From Robertkochia aurantiaca (GTDB lineage: Bacteria; Bacteroidota; Bacteroidia; Flavobacteriales; Flavobacteriaceae): a stretch of 64,000 bases of DNA. Within the stretch, counting starts at the first letter, position 1. Every line of letters starts with the position of its first letter. The stretch is taken from positions 434,001 to 498,000 of the forward strand of contig NZ_JAINZS010000001.1 of assembly GCF_020166495.1 (NCBI RefSeq), in the 5' to 3' direction. The notes under the pieces are model-generated. The model ran no database searches. It was given only the letters and a program-made list of their open reading frames with translations, and was not told where the DNA came from. Below, piece after piece: positions 29,435 through 37,883 of this stretch. The translations under genes were made by a program, and so were the position numbers.

Positions 29435-30160
29435 CTAAGAAACACTTAGTTTTTTATCCGTTCGAAATGCCAGTAGGTAAAAACATACCAGTAGACTGGA
29501 GTACCAAAGAATGTTGAAAACAAATAAAAAAAATGAATAGGTAAAATCCATACTCCCCAACACGTTGATCAATAACAGATTAGGCGTATTCCCAACAAAG
29601 AAGAATAAAGCGCCGATAGCCACCCAGAACACCGGTAACTTAACCAGCCCCCCCTGTTGTTCAAAGAGAAAGTAATCGAATAAAAAACTGATTACGGTAA
29701 AGAGTATGAGCAGGTTTCCGGCGATCAGGCTCAAGGCCTGATGCTCATCATTAAAGGTGTCGGTAGTCATATAATTATATATGAATATACAGACCAGTAT
29801 AGCTCCAATAGCCTTAAAAACCTTTTTTATCACGATCGAGTTTAAATAACGGTAGAAATAGTACAGGAAGAAAAGAGCAAGGAAGTTGAAATATAAATTG
29901 GTGATCCAGAAATTATTCACATAGAACCATTCGGGCATAACCATTCGCATTCCCTGGAAAAAATAATGGTCCGCATAATAGTAGTTGAACACCGCGTTAT
30001 AATTGATCAACTCGACGAGCACCGGCACCCATACTAATATAAGCAATGGCCTGTCTTTGGTATTAGCATAATACCTGTAGGTAATGGTACCTGCAAGAGC
30101 TGTAATCAATATAAGGGTGACCACGATTATACGTGACCATATTTTAAACTCCACGATCAA
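29435..30160 (-). CDS. Seven-helix membrane protein, module A
   Basis: A 241-residue membrane protein of the same type as the two above (LLILVWVPVLVELINY in helix 2; NFWITNLYFNFLALF before helix 3; FVFNILWYSSLLVCFYLL near the end). The only suitable start is TTG at 30160, which overlaps the TGA of the soluble gene at 30157 by four bases (TTGA). That makes translation of the soluble and membrane partners directly coupled. Function unknown. Confidence 0.75.
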   Translation of the reverse strand: MIVEFKIWSRIIVVTLILITALAGTITYRYYANTKDRPLLILVWVPVLVELINYNAVFNYYYADHYFFQGMRMVMPEWFYVNNFWITNLYFNFLALFFLYYFYRYLNSIVIKKVFKAIGAILVCIFIYNYMTTDTFNDEHQALSLIAGNLLILFTVISFLFDYFLFEQQGGLVKLPVFWVAIGALFFFVGNTPNLLLINVLGSMDFTYSFFLFVFNILWYSSLLVCFYLLAFRTDKKLSVS

Positions 30161-30531
30161 TAATCTTTGGGCGGTACACCGGTTCCGGTCACATTATAAG
30201 CATCGATACTGGTCAGGTTATCATCTTCACGGCTGGGCTGACCCTGTAATTCAGTGTTCGGCTGACCTGTTCCCGTGATAAACAACGTGACATCATCTTT
30301 TCCGGTATCTGCTGAAGATTTACCCAAATAGAACCGGAGACCGAGATTATCATAGCCCTGTGTACCTGCTTCTTTCCTGAGGTAGGCAATATATTCTTCG
30401 ATCTCTTCCAGCGACCACCAGAACTCTCTTACCTTATTCTTGAATAGCGCTCTGAACCGGTTGTCGTTAACGAAATTGTTTTGTTCTTCAGCGGCCCGGG
30501 CCTTTGAAATACATTTTGCGGGTTTTGACAT
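30157..30531 (-). CDS. Small soluble protein, module A (FWxSxEx / GLRFxLGK family)
   Basis: A 124-residue protein paralogous to the one at 28053 (EFWWSLEEIEEYIAYL, LGLRFYLGKSS, GTGVPPKDY end). I choose ATG 30531, because alignment with the module B protein starts there. An upstream in-frame ATG at 30606 would add a hydrophobic, unrelated stretch. It is the first gene of the eight-gene minus-strand string that ends in the two-component system. Function unknown. Confidence 0.75.
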   Translation of the reverse strand: MSKPAKCISKARAAEEQNNFVNDNRFRALFKNKVREFWWSLEEIEEYIAYLRKEAGTQGYDNLGLRFYLGKSSADTGKDDVTLFITGTGQPNTELQGQPSREDDNLTSIDAYNVTGTGVPPKDY

Positions 30532-30885
30532 GATTATAATTTTTTTGGTTGGTAGCGCCGAATATACTAAAAATATTACCAGAAAAACCTGGAAAAGCTG
30601 AATCAATAGTGTCGTTTTATCTTACACCAAAGCATTAAATCAAAGCTCTGCTTCCCACATGAATGCACCAATACAACTATCTGACTATCAACAAATAACA
30701 ACTTAACATTATCTTTACAGGAAATTTTAACCGATTCGTATTATAAACTTTAAATAACTGATTAATAATCAACTAAATCCAATTCCTCTGGTCGTTAATT
30801 TTTACCTGTAAACGTTTTATTTTCTATGCATTCCTGAATTTATCTTTATTTGAGAGAAAGCAATCAATGATAACTCAAAAAGCAT
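30532..30885. other. Divergent AT-rich spacer (354 bp)
   Basis: This region lies between the divergently transcribed module A gene and the unknown gene at 30886. It is A+T-rich with no credible reading frame. TATATTCG on the minus strand (one mismatch to TAnnTTTG) about 30 bases before ATG 30531 is a possible -7 box. No -33 match is obvious. Confidence 0.5.
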
Positions 30886-31476
30886 ATGAACCGAACGACT
30901 TCCTACCTGCACATCTACAAACTGCTCAGCAATCAGAAACAGGGGGCAGTTAGCAAGATTCAGGCCCTGATCGAAAACGACGACCTGTCGGCCAGCGATG
31001 AAATGTATGCCTGGCTTCAAAAGCTGGAAGATGTATTGAGAAGAAACAGATTTGTTCAATTCAACGACATCGCTAAATACAGAGCGAACCTGTTATCTTC
31101 CCGTATCGCCATTGACCGACGAATACCGAGAAAAAAACAACAGCTGGAAGCTGCGCTGGCTTTGATTACGCCGGTTACCAAAACACTTGAAGACGTTATG
31201 AAACCAATTGAAAAAAGCCTTGAAGAAATTCATCAGACCATTAGAGAATTACTAATTGAAGCGAATGAAAGAGGTGATGCCAAATGGAATAACGGACTCG
31301 ACTTTTCTGAATTTATACATGCCTTATGGAGACACTTCATTTATAAAGATCCTTACAAGCAACGCGCGCTGCCTATTTTACAGGTGATTTCTGAAAACGA
31401 TGCCCTGGAGATACTGGCCAGCGAATTTCATAAAACAAGAACCAGAAGCGAAAAAAATCATACACAGGAAATCTAG
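30886..31476 (+). CDS. Hypothetical helical cytoplasmic protein
   Basis: The 196-residue protein is not recognised. It is predicted to be almost entirely helical. A basic central region (YRANLLSSRIAIDRRIPRKKQQ written as SRIAIDRRIPRKKQQ) precedes a long likely coiled coil (ALALITPVTKTLEDVMKPIEK and EEIHQTIRELLIEANERGD). There is no signal peptide or membrane helix. It is transcribed away from the signalling cluster and ends at a strong bidirectional terminator. A link to the cluster is possible only by position. Confidence 0.7.
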   Translation: MNRTTSYLHIYKLLSNQKQGAVSKIQALIENDDLSASDEMYAWLQKLEDVLRRNRFVQFNDIAKYRANLLSSRIAIDRRIPRKKQQLEAALALITPVTKTLEDVMKPIEKSLEEIHQTIRELLIEANERGDAKWNNGLDFSEFIHALWRHFIYKDPYKQRALPILQVISENDALEILASEFHKTRTRSEKNHTQEI

Positions 31477-31499
31477 TTTTATTAATTTGATGCAGGATA

Positions 31500-31530
31500 A
31501 AAACCCGAACCTTTTGCAGGTCGGGTTTTT
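31500..31530 (+). terminator. Bidirectional intrinsic terminator
   Basis: AAAACCCGAACCT (31500-31512) pairs with AGGTCGGGTTTT (31518-31529) with one bulged A, followed by a T-run. An A-run precedes the hairpin. It serves the plus-strand gene ending at 31476 and probably also pxpC ending at 31535. Confidence 0.85.
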
Positions 31531-31534
31531 TATT

Positions 31535-32371
31535 TTAGAATGAGAACATGATCTCTTCTCCTGTATGTTTTTGTGCCAGCAGACAAATAGCTTCTTCCTC
31601 AAGCTGTAAAATTCGCGGATAACCCCCTGTAGTCTGAGCATCCCGCATAAGTATGATCATTTTACCGGCCGGAGTGAGTTGAACCGTTCCAGGTAATGTG
31701 GCTGATGTGAGAATACTCATCTCATGGGGAAGCAGATTTTCGTTAAGCTGACAGGCCATCCGGTTATTTTCTTTTGCTACCGTGAAAATTCCCGTCTTCA
31801 ACTGCCGTTGCTGCTGAGTCGACAACAATGTAAATTCGGGTCCCTTACAGGCCTTCAGGCGTTTTTTTGAAAAATCCACCGGCTTGGGAACCCTGCGAGA
31901 TTTTGGTAATTCGCCTGAGTATACTTCAACAGGCAAGATATCGCCTTTCTTAAGATGAGACGATGGAGTAAGAGGAACATACCATGATCTGCTTCCTAAA
32001 ACCTCCACGGTCCTGAACCCCTTTCTAACGGCAAGATAAGCTCTTAAGCCGTTATTCGACCTTCCCATATCCAGGATGTCTCCTCTTTTCGCTTTATAGG
32101 CACGCACGGGCTGTATCTCCTCCCCATTTAGCATGAGACTACCGCTTCCCCCGGTAATAGCGAAAACCGTTTCGCCGTCGAACTGCAACTTCGGGCCGGT
32201 CATGGTGGTCTCCATTACTGCTGCCCCCTCCGGATTTCCCACTAAGGTATTAGCCAGGGCGGCAGAATGACTGTCCATGGCACCACTAAGAGGCACACCT
32301 TTGTCTCTGTATCCCTTTCTTCCAAGATCCTGAATGGTGGAAAACAGTCCGGGTTCCAATACTTTAATCAT
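31535..32371 (-). CDS. pxpC: 5-oxoprolinase subunit C (biotin-dependent carboxyltransferase-like)
   Basis: PxpC works with PxpA and PxpB in ATP-dependent opening of 5-oxoproline (pyroglutamate) to glutamate. The 278-residue protein matches the allophanate-hydrolase C-terminal-like family (VLEPGLFSTIQDLGRKGYR, GVPLSGAMDSHSAALAN, and a terminal QTTGGYPRI). It overlaps pxpB by 8 bp and is the last gene of the operon. Confidence 0.93.
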   Translation of the reverse strand: MIKVLEPGLFSTIQDLGRKGYRDKGVPLSGAMDSHSAALANTLVGNPEGAAVMETTMTGPKLQFDGETVFAITGGSGSLMLNGEEIQPVRAYKAKRGDILDMGRSNNGLRAYLAVRKGFRTVEVLGSRSWYVPLTPSSHLKKGDILPVEVYSGELPKSRRVPKPVDFSKKRLKACKGPEFTLLSTQQQRQLKTGIFTVAKENNRMACQLNENLLPHEMSILTSATLPGTVQLTPAGKMIILMRDAQTTGGYPRILQLEEEAICLLAQKHTGEEIMFSF

Positions 32372-33089
32372 TTAATTCCAGGGTTTTCAGTTGAAAAATT
32401 CCGCTTTCCACTTGTATAGTGAATAACTCGTGTGTAGGCTTATCGATCGAATAGAACTGCACCTGATCTCCGACATTCACTCCGCATGGAGGCTGATTCT
32501 CAGGATTAAATATTCTGATGGGCGAGTTCCCGATGATGTTCCATCCTCCGGGAGATTCCTGAGGGTATACCCCTGTTTGTTCTCCGCCAATCCCCACCGA
32601 ACCTCTCGGGATCTTAAGACGTGGTTCTTTCCTGCGCGGATGATGTAAAGTCTTGTTAAGCCCGCCCAGATACATGAAGCCGGGAAGAAAGCCGATGGCG
32701 TAAATGGTATATACCGGTTCTGTATGGAGTTTTATGACATCTTCTACCGAAAGTTTCTTTTGAAAGGCAAAGTCTTCCAGGTCGATACCGAACTCTGTAT
32801 CATAACAAACAGGGATCTGCCAACGCTTGCGTTCGACAGGATCGCTTTTATAATGCCCCTTATAAAGATTGTTGACTTCCTTAATCATTTTGGCAAGTAC
32901 CGTTTCTGTATCAAAAATCAACAACAAAGAATTGTAAGCCGGAACGGTTTCCTGAACATCAAGCTGCTGCTTTATCAACTCATTAAAGCTGATGATATCG
33001 GTAAGTATGGATTCATCAACAAGCCTCGGCCATTGTATTAATAATGCATGGTCTCCAAAACTCTTATATTCAAGTTTAAATTTATCCAA
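32364..33089 (-). CDS. pxpB: 5-oxoprolinase subunit B (KipI-like)
   Basis: The 241-residue KipI-family subunit shows IPVCYDTEFGIDLEDFA, GFLPGFMYLGGL, and the RGSVGIGGEQTGVYPQESPGGW core (shown as IPRGSVGIGGEQTG and YPQESPGGWNIIG). The start is TTG 33089, within an 8-bp overlap with the pxpA end. Some KipI relatives regulate sporulation kinases. Here the pxpABC context points to oxoproline hydrolysis. Confidence 0.93.
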   Translation of the reverse strand: MDKFKLEYKSFGDHALLIQWPRLVDESILTDIISFNELIKQQLDVQETVPAYNSLLLIFDTETVLAKMIKEVNNLYKGHYKSDPVERKRWQIPVCYDTEFGIDLEDFAFQKKLSVEDVIKLHTEPVYTIYAIGFLPGFMYLGGLNKTLHHPRRKEPRLKIPRGSVGIGGEQTGVYPQESPGGWNIIGNSPIRIFNPENQPPCGVNVGDQVQFYSIDKPTHELFTIQVESGIFQLKTLELND

Positions 33090-33816
33090 GCCTGGTGTTT
33101 TTAAGTTTATTTCTGATATAACCCACTATGGTAACAGCATTTTCTGTATCTGAATGTATGCACCAGGTTTCGGCCTGAAGAGGAACGAGTTCTCCTTCTA
33201 CCGTTTTCACCCTTCGTTCGGTTGCCATTCGTAAAATGTGCTGATAAACTTCTTCCTCATCATGAATAAGAGCATTTGGCGAACTTCGATTCACCAATGT
33301 AAGGTCAGCATTGTAGTTGCGGTCACCAAAGGCCTCATAAATACATGGATGCCGGTTCTCACGGGCTATTTTGCCAAGTTCTGACCTGAAGGGCAGCATC
33401 AGGGGAATATTTTTGTAGTTCAACTCCAGGGCCTTCCAGACTGTATCGGCGATTCGCCTCGACACTACAGCATCGTTGTATAAAGCCCCGTGCAGTTTAA
33501 TGTGTGTTAAAGGTTTGTCGCTTTGACCCAGAGCCCGGTCAAATGTTTCCAGTTGATTCCTGATACTTTCGATCAAAGCTTCAGAGGATATGGTCATCGT
33601 TTTTCGTCCGAAATTCTCTTTATCAGGATACGAAGGGTGAGCCCCTACCTTCACCTCACTTTCTTCAGCAATCGTCAATACCCGCTGCATGGTTTCTATG
33701 TCGCCGGCATGCCCTCCGCAGGCAATACTGCAGTAATCGATCAACGGTAAGAGCGAAGCTTCATTATCGACTCCTTCCCCTACATCACAATTAATCTTAA
33801 CATCAGTGTTTACCAT
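33082..33816 (-). CDS. pxpA: 5-oxoprolinase subunit A (LamB/YcsF family)
   Basis: The 244-residue protein opens with KINCDVGEGVDNEA and carries SIACGGHAGD and KVGAHPSYPDKENFGR, the signature of LamB/YcsF proteins. It supplies the catalytic deacetylase-like domain of the PxpABC complex. It overlaps the transporter gene upstream by 7 bp and pxpB downstream by 8 bp. Confidence 0.94.
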   Translation of the reverse strand: MVNTDVKINCDVGEGVDNEASLLPLIDYCSIACGGHAGDIETMQRVLTIAEESEVKVGAHPSYPDKENFGRKTMTISSEALIESIRNQLETFDRALGQSDKPLTHIKLHGALYNDAVVSRRIADTVWKALELNYKNIPLMLPFRSELGKIARENRHPCIYEAFGDRNYNADLTLVNRSSPNALIHDEEEVYQHILRMATERRVKTVEGELVPLQAETWCIHSDTENAVTIVGYIRNKLKNTRLG

Positions 33817-35015
33817 ATATTAAAAGCTCTCAATATCCCTCTAATACCTAAGAAAAGCGTCAGGCATATAATTATAAAGGTAAGTATATTTTGTAAGCTG
33901 GTATTGCTGTAGGTTCCCAAAACAGACTTTTTATTCACCAGCCAAAGCAGGAGAACTGCTATGACAGGTAACAACAGTCCATTGGCTACCTGGGCAAACT
34001 GTATTAACGCGATCGGATTGAGATTTAAACTCTGTACACCTACTCCGAAAACGAGTACTGAGATCCAGGTTATCCTGAAAGGCAGAGAGGTCATATCACC
34101 GGAAAAGTTAAAACAATTGCGCGCCACATAGGCCGCCGCAAGCGGGGCAGTCACAGCAGAGGTTATTCCTGCCGCGAACAACCCGATTCCCATAAAATAC
34201 CGCGCCATGTCTCCGTAAAGAGGTTCCAGGCCCGATATCAATTCCATGACCGATTCTACCCTGTCTGCTTTAATGGCGGCGGCTGCTATGACAATACTCA
34301 GAGACACCAACCCGCCCAGTACCACTGAGACCAGGGTATCTGTACGACTGATCTTGAGAAAAGACGAATCTTTCCATCGCTGGTTTACCAGGGAGGCATG
34401 TAAAAAAAGGTTATAGGGTACCACCGTGGTTCCAACCAGGGCGATGATAGTAAATAAATTCTCATCATTCACTTCCGGAACGAAAAGGCCTTTAAGCAGG
34501 GGCATAATGGCTGGTTGCGTAATAACCGCAGTGAGCAGAAAGGAAACACTCATGACCAGTACCAGAAATACCAGGCTTCTTTCCATTGTTTTATAACTAC
34601 CCGAGAAGAGCAAAATAAAAGCCATTGCTCCCAGTATCAACGGATAATATTCACTGTATACGGAGCCGAAAACAGCCTGCATTCCAAGAGATGCTCCACT
34701 GATATTACCCGCTTCGTAAGCTGTATTTCCGATGACGATAGCAGAAAAGATCAGTATTAATATGATCCTCTTCCAAATAACACCGGGAAGATTATCCCGG
34801 ATGACTCCGGCCAGACCCTTCTGAGTAACCAGGCCTATACGACTGGCCATCTCCTGCAATATATAGGTCATAAAAACAGATAGTACCAGAGCCCACAGAA
34901 GGCTGTAACCAAAGGAAACCCCTGCTATGGTACAAACCGTTACCGTTCCCGGACCGATAAAAGCAGCTGCAACCAGGGTTCCGGGTCCGATTTTTTCTAA
35001 CCAGCGATTTATCAT
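33810..35015 (-). CDS. NRAMP-fold transporter with altered metal site, oxoproline operon
   Basis: The 401-residue membrane protein has the NRAMP/LeuT-type arrangement with about eleven helices. The helix-1 metal motif, DPGN in classical NRAMP carriers, reads G21-P-G-T24 here. The helix-6 motif reads V199-P-Y-N in place of the usual MPH. All of the usual transition-metal ligands are thus replaced, although the surrounding sequence (GPGTLVAAAFI, NLFLHASLV) is typical. The gene is locked into the pxp operon by overlaps at both ends. Transport of oxoproline or another organic or light-ion substrate is an inference; Mn2+/Fe2+ uptake looks unlikely. Confidence 0.85.
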   Translation of the reverse strand: MINRWLEKIGPGTLVAAAFIGPGTVTVCTIAGVSFGYSLLWALVLSVFMTYILQEMASRIGLVTQKGLAGVIRDNLPGVIWKRIILILIFSAIVIGNTAYEAGNISGASLGMQAVFGSVYSEYYPLILGAMAFILLFSGSYKTMERSLVFLVLVMSVSFLLTAVITQPAIMPLLKGLFVPEVNDENLFTIIALVGTTVVPYNLFLHASLVNQRWKDSSFLKISRTDTLVSVVLGGLVSLSIVIAAAAIKADRVESVMELISGLEPLYGDMARYFMGIGLFAAGITSAVTAPLAAAYVARNCFNFSGDMTSLPFRITWISVLVFGVGVQSLNLNPIALIQFAQVANGLLLPVIAVLLLWLVNKKSVLGTYSNTSLQNILTFIIICLTLFLGIRGILRAFNIW

Positions 35016-36103
35016 TCTGTACTTTTTAATGCCAGCAGGGCAAAACTGCCCAGCCAGTGTGTGCCTTCATAATTCCCGTCTGTGATCCCGTTCAGGGAAT
35101 AGGTGATATGTTCGTTCGCTGCACTTTCCAGGTGCTCAAAACCAGCCAGGGTATTGGCTATGCCATTCAGGCACCAGGCCCTGCTGAAGTTGAGTCCGTC
35201 AAGATGTACAAGCTTCCCGTCACTGCGATCGCTGACACGTGCAGGCGTCAATTCGAAGTCAGGATCTGAAAGCTGGGGAAGAAATCGGTTCAGCCACTTT
35301 TCAAATGCCCTGGCATCAAGAACCCTCCTCATGATATCTGCCTCCTGAAGGCAGGGAGATAAAAAATCGAAGCCTCCCGGTTCCCAGCTTATCGGGCAAT
35401 TCTGATCATTTTCATAAAAGGAAACAGCCTTATCGCGAATCATTGTCATCAATTCTTCATCACCGCTAACGACTGCATAATCGTAGGCAAAAGACATTCC
35501 GAAGGCCGTATTGCTGTGTTCCCCGACACGAACCGGATATACGAGTTTTGGTAAGAAGGTTTTATACCCTTCAACTACACGGTCTGCAAGTGGTTGAAGG
35601 TTAGAAGCCAGTTCTTTTGCTAATGGATCATCCCATGTTCTTAGTTCCTCCTGCAGTTTTAACAGCCAGGCCCAACCATATGTTCGCTCATAAGATCGGT
35701 TTTCTTCTCTGTTGAAATAGGCGACTTCGGCAGCGATATTACCGGCTGTAAGATGCGATCTTAAGCTTTCCATGATCTGTTCTTTATCTCTCAGCTCAGG
35801 AAATGACTTCAGGAGTTTTACCAGAGACCAATGTCCGTGTACCGAGGAATGCCAGTCAAAACAACCGTAGAAGGCAGGATGAAGCATATCGGGCGGCAGT
35901 AACTGAGTCGAATCGCTAAGGGTCTGGCCCAGTTTATTCGGATATACCACGTCGATGCAGGCTAACGGCAGGGAAGCCAAACGATCGGCTTGTTCCAGGT
36001 CTAATTCCGGACTTTCAGTGGGTACCGAAACCGACTTGTTATTTGACCTTTCACAACCATGGGAAATTACCATAAAACAGAAGAGCAGTAAGATCTTTTT
36101 CAA
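35012..36103 (-). CDS. DUF2891-family lipoprotein
   Basis: The 363-residue protein has a lipobox (CFMVISHGC, lipidated Cys17). The DUF2891 features follow, including HPAFYGCFDWHSSVHGHW, split here as HPAFYGCFDWHSSV and HGHWSLVKLL. Also present are ERTYGWAWLLKL, GEHSNTAFGMSFAYDYA and EGTHWLGSFALLAL, a pattern resembling alpha-toroid glycosidase-like folds. Its biochemical role is not established. It is the first gene of the oxoproline operon and overlaps the transporter gene by 4 bp, so it may bind or process the substrate outside the cytoplasm. Confidence 0.85.
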   Translation of the reverse strand: MKKILLLFCFMVISHGCERSNNKSVSVPTESPELDLEQADRLASLPLACIDVVYPNKLGQTLSDSTQLLPPDMLHPAFYGCFDWHSSVHGHWSLVKLLKSFPELRDKEQIMESLRSHLTAGNIAAEVAYFNREENRSYERTYGWAWLLKLQEELRTWDDPLAKELASNLQPLADRVVEGYKTFLPKLVYPVRVGEHSNTAFGMSFAYDYAVVSGDEELMTMIRDKAVSFYENDQNCPISWEPGGFDFLSPCLQEADIMRRVLDARAFEKWLNRFLPQLSDPDFELTPARVSDRSDGKLVHLDGLNFSRAWCLNGIANTLAGFEHLESAANEHITYSLNGITDGNYEGTHWLGSFALLALKSTE

Positions 36104-36170
36104 AATTCAAGGATTACGTTGGTGCTTTTGGGATGAAACTACTAAAATATTTTGAGCTATGATACATGAA

Positions 36171-36261
36171 TAGTGGTTAGTGGTTAGTGGTTAGTGGTTA
36201 GTGGTTAGTGGTTATTAGTTATTAGTTATTAGTTATTAGTTGTTGGTTGTTGGTTGTTGGT
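36171..36261. repeat. Mosaic heptamer array (13 units, three words)
   Basis: Six tagtggt, four tattagt and three tgttggt units follow one another with no change of 7-bp phase. The G-rich arm begins 67 bp upstream of the DUF2891 start codon. Confidence 0.95.
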
Positions 36262-36304
36262 TCTCCGTTCACCTTTCCCGGTTTACGGTTTTCGGTTTTC
36301 GGTT

Positions 36305-36353
36305 CCCAGTTCCCAGTTCTCGGTTCTCGGTTCTCGGTTCTCGGTTCTCGGTT
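36305..36353. repeat. Heptamer array cccagtt x2, ctcggtt x5
   Basis: Seven contiguous 7-bp units, preceded by related cggtttt words from ~36283. Confidence 0.93.
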
Positions 36354-36425
36354 TATTAAAAATCCGATAATATTTATCTCCCCACTGCATTACAGCTTTA
36401 AAGCTTCAGCTATTATACTTATGAA

Positions 36426-36551
36426 ACCCGTAACTCTTAACCCTTAACTCTTAACCCTTAACCCTTAACCCGTAACCCGTAACCCGTAACCCTTAACCCG
36501 TAACCCTTAACCCGTAACCCTTAACCCGTAACCCTTAACCCGTAACCCGTA
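36426..36551. repeat. Heptamer array acccgta/accctta, 18 units (C-rich arm)
   Basis: Eighteen contiguous 7-bp units, mostly acccgta and accctta in alternation, with two actctta variants. They resemble eukaryotic telomere words only by chance. Confidence 0.95.
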
Positions 36552-36555
36552 ACCC

Positions 36556-36643
36556 AATACCCCCATACCCCCTTACCTCCTTACCCACTTACCTACTTAC
36601 CTACTTACCCACTTACCTACTTACCTACTTACCTACTTACCTA
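36556..36643. repeat. Octamer array cttaccta-type, ~11 units (C-rich arm)
   Basis: About eleven 8-bp units (cttaccta, cttaccca, cttacctc, with two catacccc-like units at the left). The array ends about 58 bp before the MFS gene start. Confidence 0.9.
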
Positions 36644-36701
36644 TCCACCTCTCATACCTGAAATTTCCCTTACTTTAGTACAAGTTTTTAAATAAGACCC
36701 C

Positions 36702-37883
36702 ATGAACCCGACCAAAAATGTGCTGCCCCTTATTGTTCTGTCGCAATTTCTTTGTACATCTCTCTGGTTTGCCGGCAATGCGATTATCAACGAACTGGTC
36801 ATTAATTTTGATCTTGGTGATCATACGCTTGCCTATCTGACCAGTGCGGTACAGTTGGGTTTTATTACCGGTACGCTCCTTTTTGCAATACTCACGATCG
36901 CAGATCGCTTTTCACCTTCAAAAGTATTTTTCTTTTGTGCCTTGTCTGGCGCCCTTTTTAACCTGCTCACACTATTACCATCCAATACCTTATTCAGCCT
37001 TTTAAGCTGGCGAATTATGGTAGGCTTCACGCTGGCAGGGGTGTATCCTGTAGGAATGAAGATCGCGGCAGATCATTTTGATACCGGATTAGGCCGCTCT
37101 TTGGGATATCTGGTTGGGGCTCTTGTCCTGGGAACGGCTTTTCCTCACCTGATCAGGTGGGTCACGGGCGGAAATCAGCTACCCTGGCAATGGGTGGTGT
37201 ATACTACTTCCTTCCTGGCTCTCTGTGGTGGGTTCCTGATCCTGATCTTTGTGGCTGACGGTCCGTACATGCGTAAGAGGTTGCGGTTCGAGTGGAGTGC
37301 ATTTACCCGGGTATTTTCGAAAAAACCTTTCAGGGCTGCGGCCTTTGGCTATTTCGGACATATGTGGGAACTGTATGCATTTTGGGCTTTTGTACCTGTC
37401 ATGCTTGAGGTAAGAAACAATATGTTCGAGACCGAATTACCTGTCTCTGCCTGGTCTTTTGCTATAATCGCCATCGGTTCGCTCGGATGTGTGGCAGGAG
37501 GATACCTTTCTGAGCGCTTTGGATTACAACGCATTGCCGGCGCCGCATTATTGGTCTCAGGGCTTTGCTGCCTGGCTTCCCCTTTATTCGTGCAAACGGC
37601 TTCGCCGTATTTTTTTCTGGGTTTTATGCTGATATGGGGAATGGCGGTGATCACCGACTCTCCGTTATTTTCAACATTGGTAGCTAAAAATGCTGAACCG
37701 GATATCAAGGGTACAGCACTCACTCTGGTGAATTGTATCGGATTCAGCCTGACCATTATCAGCATTCAGTTACTGGGTTATCTCACTCCCCTGGTCGACC
37801 GGTCTTATCTGATGTGTTTTCTGCTTCCGGGCCCCGTTTTCGGGTTATGGCGGCTGTTTAAAGTAACGGAGAGAAAGAGCTAA
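36702..37883 (+). CDS. MFS transporter
   Basis: A 393-residue, twelve-helix major facilitator protein. The N-terminal half has FLCTSLWFAGNAIINELV and a loop consistent with the MFS motif (ADRFSPSKVF). The central cytoplasmic loop is short and basic (MRKRLRFEWSAF), and the second half contains AGGYLSERFGLQR. The closest type is the YbfB/CynX-like general substrate group; the substrate is unknown. The ATG at 36702 follows the repeat block by about 58 bp. Confidence 0.87.
   Translation: MNPTKNVLPLIVLSQFLCTSLWFAGNAIINELVINFDLGDHTLAYLTSAVQLGFITGTLLFAILTIADRFSPSKVFFFCALSGALFNLLTLLPSNTLFSLLSWRIMVGFTLAGVYPVGMKIAADHFDTGLGRSLGYLVGALVLGTAFPHLIRWVTGGNQLPWQWVVYTTSFLALCGGFLILIFVADGPYMRKRLRFEWSAFTRVFSKKPFRAAAFGYFGHMWELYAFWAFVPVMLEVRNNMFETELPVSAWSFAIIAIGSLGCVAGGYLSERFGLQRIAGAALLVSGLCCLASPLFVQTASPYFFLGFMLIWGMAVITDSPLFSTLVAKNAEPDIKGTALTLVNCIGFSLTIISIQLLGYLTPLVDRSYLMCFLLPGPVFGLWRLFKVTERKS

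Noticed and set aside
30532-30606. N-terminal extension of the module A soluble protein
   Set aside because: Residues before ATG 30531 are hydrophobic and have no counterpart in the paralogue at 28053, which aligns from the internal Met.
33810-35015. Ordinary Mn2+/Fe2+ NRAMP transporter
   Set aside because: The fold matches, but the metal-binding motifs of helices 1 and 6 are both replaced.
36426-36551. Telomere-like repeat (accctta/acccgta)
   Set aside because: The resemblance to eukaryotic telomere words is superficial. The array lies internally between two genes, and similar arrays with unrelated words occur throughout the window.
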